Assembly (NCBI GenBank): GCA_049568075.1
Contig: CP144911.1
Length of the DNA stretch: 64,000 nt
Reading direction: 5' to 3' (one strand)
DNA from: Gottfriedia sp049568075
Lineage (GTDB): Bacteria > Bacillota > Bacilli > Bacillales > Bacillaceae_G
Shown: piece by piece, positions 41,488 to 48,582 of the stretch
Layout: each line of letters begins with the position of its first letter
Numbering within the stretch: the stretch's first letter is position 1
The notes under the pieces: model-generated
What the model was told of the DNA's origin: nothing
Database searches by the model: none
Seen by the model: only the letters and a program-made list of their open reading frames with translations
Position numbers and translations under genes: made by a program

Positions 41488-42006
41488 ATGCAAAGTAAAA
41501 TTCAAAAAATATCAACGAATTTATGGTTTGATACACAAGCCGAAGAAGCCGTAAATTACTACACTTCTATATTTAAGAATTCAAAGATTGAAAGAATCAC
41601 ACGTTTTGGAAAAGAAAGACATGACCCAAACAGTATGGAAGAAGGAGCTGTTATGACGATCCAATTTAGCTTAGAAGGGCTAGATTTTGTTGCGTTAAAC
41701 GGTGGACCACACTTTAAATTTACAGAAGCAATTTCATTCATCATTCATTGTGACTCCCAAGAAGAAATAGATTATTATTGGGAAAAATTATCAAAGGATG
41801 GAGATAAAAATGCGCAAGCATGTGGTTGGTTAAAAGATCAATTTGGTGTCTCATGGCAAATTGTTCCGACCATTTTACCTCAACTATTAAATGACTCTAA
41901 TCTAGAAAAATCTGAACGAGTAATGAAAGCTGTTCTACAAACCAAGAATAAAATCAATATAAACAACTTAATTGAAGCTTATGAAGAAAACCCCTCTTCT
42001 AATTAG
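41488..42006 (+). CDS. VOC/PhnB-like fold protein
   Basis: The protein has 172 residues and resembles the PhnB/3-demethylubiquinone-methyltransferase-like group of the vicinal-oxygen-chelate superfamily: NLWFDTQAEEAVNYYTSIFK, then GLDFVALNGGPHFKF, DYYWEKLSKDGDKNAQ and CGWLKDQFGVSWQIVP. These proteins lack the usual metal triad and have no settled activity. The ATG at 41488 follows TGGAGA by seven bases. The stop codon is inside the loop of the terminator. It is a single cytosolic gene. Confidence 0.85.
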   Translation: MQSKIQKISTNLWFDTQAEEAVNYYTSIFKNSKIERITRFGKERHDPNSMEEGAVMTIQFSLEGLDFVALNGGPHFKFTEAISFIIHCDSQEEIDYYWEKLSKDGDKNAQACGWLKDQFGVSWQIVPTILPQLLNDSNLEKSERVMKAVLQTKNKININNLIEAYEENPSSN

Positions 42007-42020
42007 AATAGGGGTTTTAA
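41987..42020 (+). terminator. Terminator containing a stop codon
   Basis: AAAACCCCT / AGGGGTTTT; the stop of the VOC gene lies in the loop. Confidence 0.8.
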
Positions 42021-42130
42021 TAATAAAATACATTCCCCGAAGATTCCTATTTACTTCTCATAAAGTCCAAAAAGAGATAAAATAAACCTATCTAAATTGT
42101 ATTTTTTGAAATTAATGGAGGTATTTTCTT

Positions 42131-42508
42131 TTGAGTAACGAAAATCAATCAATGTATGATTATATAGGGAAAGAAAAATTAGAAGAGCTAGTGGATACTT
42201 TTTATTCTTATGTTTCAAAGCATGAGAGACTTTCACCAATATTTCCAGGTGACTGGGAGGAAACAGCTCGTAAACAAAAACTATTTTTAACACAGTTTTT
42301 AGGTGGACCACAATATTATAGTATGGAACGCGGTCATCCAAGAATGCGCGCGCGTCATTTACCTTTTCCAATTACAATTGAATTAGCTCATGACTGGTTG
42401 GATTGCATGGGAAAAGCGATGGATGATGTCGATTTAGATGAAGAAATTAAAGAGCCATTATTACAACATTTAAGAAATGTTGCTTACCATATGGTGAACC
42501 AAGAATAA
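42131..42508 (+). CDS. yjbI: Group II truncated haemoglobin (YjbI)
   Basis: The protein has 125 residues, the normal size of a truncated globin. Features are YDYIGKEKLEELVDTFYSYV (B helix with the family Tyr), FLGGPQYYSMERGHPRMRAR with the proximal HPRMRARH segment, and HDWLDCMGKAM. It binds oxygen or nitric oxide by haem and may detoxify peroxide or NO. The start is TTG at 42131 eight bases after TGGAGGT. It is followed after 17 bases by yuxK, so a redox-protection operon is suggested. Confidence 0.92.
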   Translation: MSNENQSMYDYIGKEKLEELVDTFYSYVSKHERLSPIFPGDWEETARKQKLFLTQFLGGPQYYSMERGHPRMRARHLPFPITIELAHDWLDCMGKAMDDVDLDEEIKEPLLQHLRNVAYHMVNQE

Positions 42509-42525
42509 TCTTTAGGGGATAAATT

Positions 42526-42924
42526 ATGAGCGAGAGGCCAGTTATTTTATTTGATGGTGAATGTATTTTATGCAATGGAGCTGTTCAATTTATAATTAAA
42601 CATGACCAAAAAGGCTATTTTCATTTTGCCGCACTACAATCCACATTTGGCGAAAAGCTTAAGAAGGATCACCCCGAACTTGGTTCAATTGATTCAATTA
42701 TTCTTGTTCAAAATGGAAGAATAAAAATTGAATCTTCAGCTGCACTTTCTATTGCAAAAAATTTAGAAGGCTGGCCAAAATTTTTCTATGCCTTTATCAT
42801 AATCCCAGCTACAATACGTGACTATTTATATAGACTGATCGCAAGAAATCGTTTTAAATTCTTTGGAAAAAACGAATCGTGTATGATTCCATCAAAAGAA
42901 ATCAGGGATCGATTTTATTTATAA
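42526..42924 (+). CDS. yuxK: DCC-family thiol-disulfide protein (YuxK)
   Basis: The protein has 132 residues and the DUF393/DCC signature FDGECILCNGAVQFIIKHD, where Asp and two Cys (CxxC) form the redox site. HFAALQSTFGEKL follows, and the late part (FYAFIIIPATIRDYLYRLIA, RNRF) is amphipathic. It is cytosolic or membrane-associated, function unknown beyond predicted thiol-disulfide exchange. It is coexpressed with the truncated haemoglobin gene and ends at a strong terminator. Confidence 0.9.
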   Translation: MSERPVILFDGECILCNGAVQFIIKHDQKGYFHFAALQSTFGEKLKKDHPELGSIDSIILVQNGRIKIESSAALSIAKNLEGWPKFFYAFIIIPATIRDYLYRLIARNRFKFFGKNESCMIPSKEIRDRFYL

Positions 42925-42940
42925 AAGTCCTCTTCAATTA

Positions 42941-42982
42941 AAAGAACCACAAGGTTATCACTTCCCCTTGAGGTTCTTTTTT
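42941..42982. terminator. Bidirectional terminator after yuxK
   Basis: AAGAACC / GGTTCTT outer arms and CAAGG / CCTTG inner arms, flanked by A and T runs. Confidence 0.85.
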
Positions 42983-42992
42983 AGTTCCCGAA

Positions 42993-43157
42993 TTAACTTT
43001 TTATTAGAAATCTTGTTAAAGCGAGCCCTAAAAATCCAACACCCATTCCAATTAGCCAACCAGAATGTGGTTCATGTAATAAACTTCCAATTCCTCCGCC
43101 TAGAAACATACAGCCTACAAACACGATTCCTCCAATACCAGCACCTCTATTACTCAA
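42993..43157 (-). CDS. Glycine-rich two-helix membrane miniprotein (54 aa)
   Basis: The start is TTG at 43157, about eleven bases after GGAGAGG. The product is MSNRGAGIGGIVFVGCMFLG, then GGIGSLLHEPHSGW and a second hydrophobic segment LIGMGVGFLGLALTRFLI ending KS. Like the 59-residue protein at 6397-6576 it is two glycine-spaced helices with a short polar loop. No family is recognised. It sits convergent to yuxK behind a shared terminator. Confidence 0.6.
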   Translation of the reverse strand: MSNRGAGIGGIVFVGCMFLGGGIGSLLHEPHSGWLIGMGVGFLGLALTRFLIKS

Positions 43158-43332
43158 AATCTGACCATCCTCTCCAAATAAATATTTCCTATCTATTTGT
43201 GGATAGATATCTTTTTGTATTTCTCTATTTTTTATTTAGCTTTTTCCTAAAAAATTCCAGTAATATTTTCTAATTTACTAATTAATTAGAATTTTATTAC
43301 TATTCAATAACAAATTTTATATAATAATATTA

Positions 43333-43388
43333 GACGTTAAAAATTTTTTTGAAATCATATATACCTTCTTAATTGCATTTTTAACGTC
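43333..43388. repeat. Perfect 12-bp inverted repeat upstream of the YiaA-like gene
   Basis: GACGTTAAAAAT (43333-43344) and ATTTTTAACGTC (43377-43388) are 32 bases apart, about 40 bases before the start codon. The spacing is wide for an operator; it could be a leader hairpin or paired regulator sites. The rest of the gap 43158-43332 is plain AT-rich DNA. Confidence 0.6.
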
Positions 43389-43427
43389 AAACAATTAAGA
43401 AAAATCTTAACCGGAGCGTGATTAAAT

Positions 43428-43712
43428 TTGCAGAAGCACAGACGTAGAAACACACCAGCATTTACTGTTTTAGCTTACTTTACATTAGTTGCAGGAGTAT
43501 TTTTATTTTGTATCGGACTTTACAATGCAGATATGGAATTAAACGAAAAAGGTTATTATATTGCAGTTATGCTATTAGTAGCAGTTGGCTCAATTTTAAC
43601 CCAAAAGGTTGTTCGTGATAATGCCGAAGATGATGATATTATCGCTGAGCAAGAAGTTCAATTAAAGATGAAACTAGATAGTTCAACAAAGAAAGAAACA
43701 ACTAATTTATAA
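43428..43712 (+). CDS. YiaA/YiaB-family two-helix membrane protein
   Basis: The protein has 94 residues. The YiaA/YiaB two-helix domain covers about 8-65: FTVLAYFTLVAGVFLFCIGL, the conserved loop YNADMELNEKGYYI, and AVMLLVAVGSILTQKVVRD. An acidic tail follows (DNAEDDDIIAEQE). Function of the family is unknown. The start is TTG at 43428 seven bases after CGGAGCG. A very strong symmetrical terminator follows, and a 12-bp inverted repeat precedes it. Confidence 0.88.
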   Translation: MQKHRRRNTPAFTVLAYFTLVAGVFLFCIGLYNADMELNEKGYYIAVMLLVAVGSILTQKVVRDNAEDDDIIAEQEVQLKMKLDSSTKKETTNL

Positions 43713-43718
43713 AAACAA

Positions 43719-43763
43719 AAAGGGGATCACAAAAAGTACAGTACTTTTGTGATCCCCTTCCTT
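43719..43763. terminator. Strong bidirectional terminator
   Basis: AAGGGGATCACAAAA / TTTTGTGATCCCCTT, a 15-bp perfect outer stem, between converging genes. Confidence 0.95.
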
Positions 43764-43778
43764 ATGATTATAAAGTTT

Positions 43779-45119
43779 TTATTCCCAAACTCGTTTTAAT
43801 TTAAAGAATTCTTGAATATAGCCATAAAGTGAAACTGGCGACATAATCATTTGATAGCATAATAGGAAGAATAGAAATCCTATACGATTATTTCTTATTC
43901 TTAAATTTAAATTACGGAAAACATAGTTTTTCTGATAAAAATAAAGGATTGAATAGCTAATAAATGTTAATGGGAGAACTAATAAAGTCATTGGACCAAC
44001 AATAATGTTGATTCCAAAAAACGCTAAAATCAGTCCAGGAATCCAACATAAAGTGTAAATAAGATCTAAGTAAATCATCATGAGATTAATACCAGTTAAA
44101 TATTTCGTATAAACTTGTGGTTGTTGCCACGGTTTTATTTCAATTAGTCCTTCAACCATACCTCGTGCCCATCTTGATCTTTGTTTAGCAAAATGACCAA
44201 AGGTTGTAGGTGCATCAGTAAATGCTACTGCTAATGGTTCGAAGTATACCTTCCATTGCTTTTGTAAAAGTCTCCATGTTAAAACGATATCTTCTCCGAT
44301 TGCATCTGGCCAACCATTAACTTCCTTTACACAATCAGTTTTATATAAACTAAACGCCCCTTGTGCAACAAGAGTTCCTTGATATAATCCCTGAAGTCTT
44401 TTTATGGAAGCAATTCCTAAGAAGTAGTCCCACTCTTGAATCTTAGTCCAAAATGTTTCACGACTATTACGAACTAACATTGAGCCAGCAACAGCACTAA
44501 CATCAGAAGGGCTACTCTTTATTCTTGAAACTAAGTATCTTACTGCAGAAGGATGAATTAAAGTATCTGCATCTAATGTAATGACATATGGTGTTTTTAC
44601 ATACTCCAAGCCTAAATTAAGTGCATGAAACTTACCTGCTTTTGGTTGATGTAATAAAGTAATATTTGAACTTAACTCTTTTTTCGCCCTCATTACTTCA
44701 CGATCTGTACCATCAGTTGAATTATTATTAATAACAATAATATTTATTTTACCAGTATAATCTTGATTTGAAATATATTTTAACGTATTAAAAATAGCAC
44801 CTTCTTCATTATAAGCAGCCACTAATACAGTTACCGAATCATTTGGAAATTCATTTTTAAAATTCGGTTGTTTATCGAGTAGTAAACTTATGACTAAAAA
44901 AGTGCTCATATAGCCCGGTATGTAGGCAATACCACCTATAATAATGATTGCTACAGGCGCAGTAACAACGTCAGATAAATCCTTTACCCAAGGAATTGAT
45001 AAATAAATTGAAAAAATTAACCAAGAAAATGAAATAAAATGGCTAAACCAAAATTTCTTATTTACTGTTAAATAATATCGGTTTCTTTTTTTTTGTATAG
45101 GAGACAAGTTAGGTTCCAA
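43779..45119 (-). CDS. Processive family 2 glycosyltransferase (IcaA / cellulose-synthase-like)
   Basis: The protein has 446 residues: two N-terminal membrane helices, the GT2 domain (about 85-300) and three C-terminal helices. Catalytic motifs are VLVAAYNEEGAI, NNNSTDGTDRE, ITLDADTLIHPSA (DxD-like), the base Asp in GEDIVLTWRL and QRSRW (QxxRW), the signature of processive synthases. It should make and export a beta-linked polysaccharide such as poly-N-acetylglucosamine or a hyaluronan-like chain. No partner genes (icaB/C/D type) are adjacent. TTG start at 45119 follows GGAGG. Confidence 0.88.
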   Translation of the reverse strand: MEPNLSPIQKKRNRYYLTVNKKFWFSHFISFSWLIFSIYLSIPWVKDLSDVVTAPVAIIIIGGIAYIPGYMSTFLVISLLLDKQPNFKNEFPNDSVTVLVAAYNEEGAIFNTLKYISNQDYTGKINIIVINNNSTDGTDREVMRAKKELSSNITLLHQPKAGKFHALNLGLEYVKTPYVITLDADTLIHPSAVRYLVSRIKSSPSDVSAVAGSMLVRNSRETFWTKIQEWDYFLGIASIKRLQGLYQGTLVAQGAFSLYKTDCVKEVNGWPDAIGEDIVLTWRLLQKQWKVYFEPLAVAFTDAPTTFGHFAKQRSRWARGMVEGLIEIKPWQQPQVYTKYLTGINLMMIYLDLIYTLCWIPGLILAFFGINIIVGPMTLLVLPLTFISYSILYFYQKNYVFRNLNLRIRNNRIGFLFFLLCYQMIMSPVSLYGYIQEFFKLKRVWE

Positions 45120-45260
45120 TAACCTTCCTCCTTTTTATGAAATTTTAACGATAAATTCATTATATCACTATAATTTATAATAATATCCTAGCAACTTTTG
45201 GTAAAAAGGTATTAATCAATGATTTTATAACACCCCCTGCATTACTTAATAATGACAAAA

Positions 45261-45290
45261 TAAAAAAGAACTGATATTCTATCAGTTCTT
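45261..45290 (-). terminator. Terminator downstream of the helix-hairpin-helix remnant
   Basis: AAGAACTGAT / ATCAGTTCTT with a 4-5-base loop and a six-T tract on the minus strand. Confidence 0.9.
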
Positions 45291-45303
45291 AATCTAGCTA
45301 CTA

Positions 45304-45497
45304 TTATTTTTTAAAAGATAATCCTTTCTCTTCCAATGCATTTTTAATGGTCCTAATCGCCTTAGGGCCCATCCCATGTAATTTTATACTTCTGCTTCAC
45401 TTAATTGTGTGAATTGCTCCAAATGTAAGTAACCTGCTGAAGTTAATGCTCTAATAGCAGGTTTAGCTAATCCATTTGGTAGTGAATTTTCACTCAT
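45304..45497 (-). pseudogene. Small helix-hairpin-helix protein gene disrupted by a 1-base deletion
   Basis: A separate gene begins at ATG 45497 after AAAGGAGGG: MSENSLPNGLAKPAIRALTS, then AGYLHLEQFTQLSEAEV, where the frame meets TAA at 45384. In the neighbouring frame the protein continues at once as KLHGMGPKAIRTIKNALEEK and stops at 45304. This is the common Bacillus protein of 60-65 residues with a GMGPKAI hairpin, similar to the RNA polymerase alpha C-terminal domain. One base is missing around 45383. A sequencing error is possible. Confidence 0.75.
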
Positions 45498-46196
45498 AAA
45501 AAATCCCTCCTTTTTAAAATTTTTATCAACCCAATTGATTAAGTCGTTTTTCATACTACTTGTGATCGTATGATTTACATCCTTATATTTAAGAAAATCT
45601 ATATAAGAATGATGTTTTGTTGTTAAGAAATCGAGTTGCCCTCCAATTGGAATAACTAAATCCTGTTCGCCGTGTAAGAATAAAACAGGCTTTCTTATCG
45701 TACTATCTTTAAATTTAGGATCATATTTTATAAACGTTTCCAATTCACTTTCATTTAATGGTTCTCTTCTATCTTTTTTACGAAAATCTTTCTCAGAATA
45801 TAGAAAAGAACTAGAACCATTAATATTAATTAATCCGGAATAACAATTAGTTGAAAAAAACATTCCACTTGCAATAAAACCACCCATTGAACTACCTAAC
45901 AGAATTGTATTTTCTTTTTGTAAACAAAGCTGATCTATCATTTCATCTTCTTCATCAATTGTTTCAAATATCGTTTTCCAAAAATATGTTTGTAAAATCT
46001 GTTGTTCGAAATGGTTATTCAGAGCCTGTCTCGAATCATGGTATTTAATTTCGGGAATAACAACTTTATATCCTAATTCAGATAGCTCTTTACCAAGTTG
46101 TATTTGTGATTCAATCGTTGAACCCCAACCATGAAACATGATGATTGTTTCTTTCCTACTAACTATATTTGGGATTATTTCATAATAATTAATCAT
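45384..46196 (-). CDS. Alpha/beta hydrolase, reading through into the next gene
   Basis: The protein has 270 residues as it stands. The true hydrolase part is about 1-233: oxyanion region TIIMFHGWGSTIESQ, nucleophile elbow ILLGSSMGGFIASG, Asp in FLHGEQDLVIP and His in KDVNHTITSSM. It resembles YqiA/esterase-type or prolyl-oligopeptidase-like hydrolases. After WVDKNFKKEGFF, with no stop, the frame enters the helix-hairpin-helix gene and ends with its first 37 residues. The tail is probably an artefact of a lost stop or indel. TAGGTGGG precedes ATG 46196. Confidence 0.8.
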   Translation of the reverse strand: MINYYEIIPNIVSRKETIIMFHGWGSTIESQIQLGKELSELGYKVVIPEIKYHDSRQALNNHFEQQILQTYFWKTIFETIDEEDEMIDQLCLQKENTILLGSSMGGFIASGMFFSTNCYSGLININGSSSFLYSEKDFRKKDRREPLNESELETFIKYDPKFKDSTIRKPVLFLHGEQDLVIPIGGQLDFLTTKHHSYIDFLKYKDVNHTITSSMKNDLINWVDKNFKKEGFFMSENSLPNGLAKPAIRALTSAGYLHLEQFTQLSEAEV

Positions 46197-46391
46197 TTTT
46201 CCCACCTAAATTTCTTAATTTTCTATCGTAATATTAAATCATTCTAATAATAACAAAATTATTTGAATTTTGAATTGCTATATTTTTAAAAATGCTATAA
46301 AATACTTTTGTTTGTATACAATGATATTATCTTTAAAATAAATTTTTGCCTATTTACTTAACGCGGAATAAAACGAGGATGTGTATGATCA

Positions 46392-46988
46392 ATGGTTCAA
46401 CATTTAAACTTAATAATTAGTCACTATGGTTATTTAGGCATCATTTTAGCATTAATAGGAGGCATTATTGGATTACCACTACCAGATGAAATTCTTTTAG
46501 TATACATAGGTTATAATGTATTTCTAGGTAGATTATCATATTTACCTTCAATAGCTTGTGCGATTATTGGAATCATTTGTGGAATCTCATTAAGTTATTT
46601 ACTTGGATACATATTTGGTTTACCTTTACTTAATAAATATGGACCAAAAGTTCATATTACAGAGAAAAAAATTGAAATGACAAAAAGCTTATTTACAAAA
46701 TTTGGACCTTATATACTTATAATAGGATTTTTCATACCCGGAATCAGGCATTTAACTGCTTATTTTGCTGCCATTAATAAATATTCTTATAAAAAATTTG
46801 CAACTTTTGCATTTATTGGAGCAATTCTTTGGGGATTCACTTTTATAACATTAGGTAAAATTTTTGGTGAAGAATGGGATAAAGTGGCGTCTATTTTTGC
46901 AAAGTATAGTTTAGTCATATTTCCAACTGCCTTATTGCTTGCGATCGTATTCTTTTTCCTATATAGAAAACGATTAACTACAAATTAG
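46392..46988 (+). CDS. DedA-family membrane protein
   Basis: The protein has 198 residues with about five membrane segments. DedA (VTT) motifs are GGIIGLPLPDEILLVYIGY near the N-terminus, YLLGYIFG, and the signature FGPYILIIGFFIPGIRHLTA followed by GAILWGFTFITLG. Members of this superfamily move lipid carriers such as undecaprenyl phosphate or phosphatidylethanolamine, or support proton homeostasis; the role here is not shown. GAGGATG precedes the ATG at 46392. It is monocistronic and closed by a terminator. Confidence 0.9.
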   Translation: MVQHLNLIISHYGYLGIILALIGGIIGLPLPDEILLVYIGYNVFLGRLSYLPSIACAIIGIICGISLSYLLGYIFGLPLLNKYGPKVHITEKKIEMTKSLFTKFGPYILIIGFFIPGIRHLTAYFAAINKYSYKKFATFAFIGAILWGFTFITLGKIFGEEWDKVASIFAKYSLVIFPTALLLAIVFFFLYRKRLTTN

Positions 46989-47016
46989 CGTTAGGTTTTA
47001 GACTTATTAACTATTA

Positions 47017-47050
47017 GAAAGACGAGACTGTGGGTTTCGTCTTTTTTTGT
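47017..47050 (+). terminator. Terminator of the dedA-family gene
   Basis: AAAGACGA / TTCGTCTTT-type hairpin is followed by TTTTTTT. Confidence 0.85.
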
Positions 47051-47070
47051 TAGGGTTTTTTCGCCATTCC

Positions 47071-47170
47071 GAAGTGGACTGCAAATAAATTCTGAAAATC
47101 ACAATTAAAATTAGGAAAACTGCAATTAAATTCCAAGGAATCGCAAATAAAATTAAAAATTACCCATACC
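47071..47170 (-). repeat. Alternating about-21-bp AT-rich array, copy 2
   Basis: Read on the minus strand it begins GGTATGGGTAATTTTTA and has four units of the same two types as 603-742. The first 55 bases are identical to that copy. Between here and the yqjE terminator (47171-47369) lies divergent AT-rich DNA. It shares AACTAGCAAAT and AAAAACTTGATAAAA with 505-560, there in the other relative orientation. No gene is seen in 46989-47425. Confidence 0.85.
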
Positions 47171-47369
47171 CGTTATAGTATTAAAGCTAAAAACCGTATC
47201 CAATCAAAAGGAAAACTAGCAAATATACTCTAAATCGATTAAAAACTTGATAAAAAGCTTCCAATCCACTAAAAAGCAACGAGCATTTCATATAAAAATA
47301 AGTTGAGCCCTTGAGATACCCTTCTTATTACATGTAAGTACGTTCTTTTATTATTTTTAAAAACAAAAA

Positions 47370-47420
47370 GAGGGCGCCTATTTATCAGTTAATCTGATAG
47401 ATAGGACGACCCTTTTTTTA
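47370..47420 (-). terminator. Terminator of yqjE
   Basis: AGGGCGCCTAT...ATAGGACGACCCT with inner ATCAG / CTGAT arms; T-run on the minus strand. It is homologous to the hairpin at 409-456. Confidence 0.9.
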
Positions 47421-47425
47421 CTTAA

Positions 47426-48544
47426 TTATTTAGCAACTTCTTCTACAATTGCAATAACCATTTCAGCAGTTTTTACTAACTCTTTAATTGGCATTCTTTC
47501 ATTTGTAGTGTGAATTTCTTCATAACCGATTGCTAAGTTTACAATTGGGAAACCGTGACCTGCGAATACGTTCGCGTCAGATCCTCCACCACTTTGTTGT
47601 AATGCAGGAGTACGTCCAATTTTTTCTGCTGCACGTTTTGCAACTTCAACAACATGGTCTCCTTCACCAAATTTAAATCCTGGGTACATAATTTGAACTT
47701 CTACTTCAGCACGTCCACCCATTTCAGTAGCTGCTTCTTCAAAAGCAGCTTTCATTTTAGCTACTTGAGCTTCCATTTTTTCACCGATTAATGAACGAGC
47801 TTCAGCTAAAATATTCACTTGATCGCATACGATATTTGTTGCACTTCCACCTTCGAAACGTCCGATATTAGCAGTCGTTTCTTCGTCGATTCGACCAAGT
47901 GGCATTCTTGCAATTGCTTTTGAAGCAATCGTAATCGCTGAAACGCCTTTTTCAGGTGCAACACCTGCATGTGCTGTTTTACCATAAATAGTAGCAATTA
48001 CTTTAGCTTGAGTTGGAGCTGCTACGATAATGTTACCTACTTCTTCATCGCTATCTAATGCATATCCAAACTTAGTTGTGATTAATTTAGGATCCATTGC
48101 TTTAGCACCATGTAATCCAGATTCTTCACCAACTGAGATAATGAATTGGATTTCACCATGCTCAATATTTTGTTCTTTAATGATTTTAACAGCTTCTAAA
48201 AATGCTGCGATACCAGCTTTATCATCTGCACCTAGAATTGTAGTTCCGTCAGTAACGATATATCCATCTTTGATTGATGGCTTGATACCTTTACCTGGAG
48301 TTACTGTATCCATATGACAAGAGAAGAAAATACCGTCAATGCCTTCTTTAGTAGCAGGAATTGTAGCAACAATATTTCCAGCACCGTGACCTGTAACACC
48401 CATCGTGTCGTCTTCAAAAACATTCATTCCAAGGGCTTCTAATTTTTGTTTTAAAACCTTTGCAATTTCAGCTTCAAACTTAGTTTCAGAGTCTACTTGT
48501 ACTAATTCTAAAAATTCTTCTACTACACGTTGTTCATTAATCAT
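47426..48544 (-). CDS. yqjE: M20 peptidase YqjE (tripeptidase-T-like)
   Basis: The protein has 372 residues with zinc motifs IFFSCHMDTVTPG, ILGADDKAGIAAFLEA and FIISVGEESGLHGAKAM, plus a lid domain at about 180-290 (AKVIATIYGKTAHAGVAPEK). The final His lies in AGHGFPIVNLAIGYEEIHT. It is annotated in B. subtilis as a PepT-like peptidase of unknown substrate. ATG at 48544 is chosen because GGAGG is ten bases before; ATG three codons upstream is too near. It follows yqjD by 38 bases, as in the yqjC-D-E operon. Confidence 0.93.
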   Translation of the reverse strand: MINEQRVVEEFLELVQVDSETKFEAEIAKVLKQKLEALGMNVFEDDTMGVTGHGAGNIVATIPATKEGIDGIFFSCHMDTVTPGKGIKPSIKDGYIVTDGTTILGADDKAGIAAFLEAVKIIKEQNIEHGEIQFIISVGEESGLHGAKAMDPKLITTKFGYALDSDEEVGNIIVAAPTQAKVIATIYGKTAHAGVAPEKGVSAITIASKAIARMPLGRIDEETTANIGRFEGGSATNIVCDQVNILAEARSLIGEKMEAQVAKMKAAFEEAATEMGGRAEVEVQIMYPGFKFGEGDHVVEVAKRAAEKIGRTPALQQSGGGSDANVFAGHGFPIVNLAIGYEEIHTTNERMPIKELVKTAEMVIAIVEEVAK

Positions 48545-48582
48545 TTGTGTCATGCCTCCATATTGAATATGTAAAAAAATGT

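Noticed and set aside
42051..42371. Minus-strand frame across the truncated haemoglobin gene
   Set aside because: Lies opposite a well-supported globin gene and shows no start signal.
42968..43273. Plus-strand frame over 43.0-43.3 kb
   Set aside because: Low-complexity Phe/Tyr/Leu translation, no ribosome site, and it opposes the 54-residue miniprotein frame.
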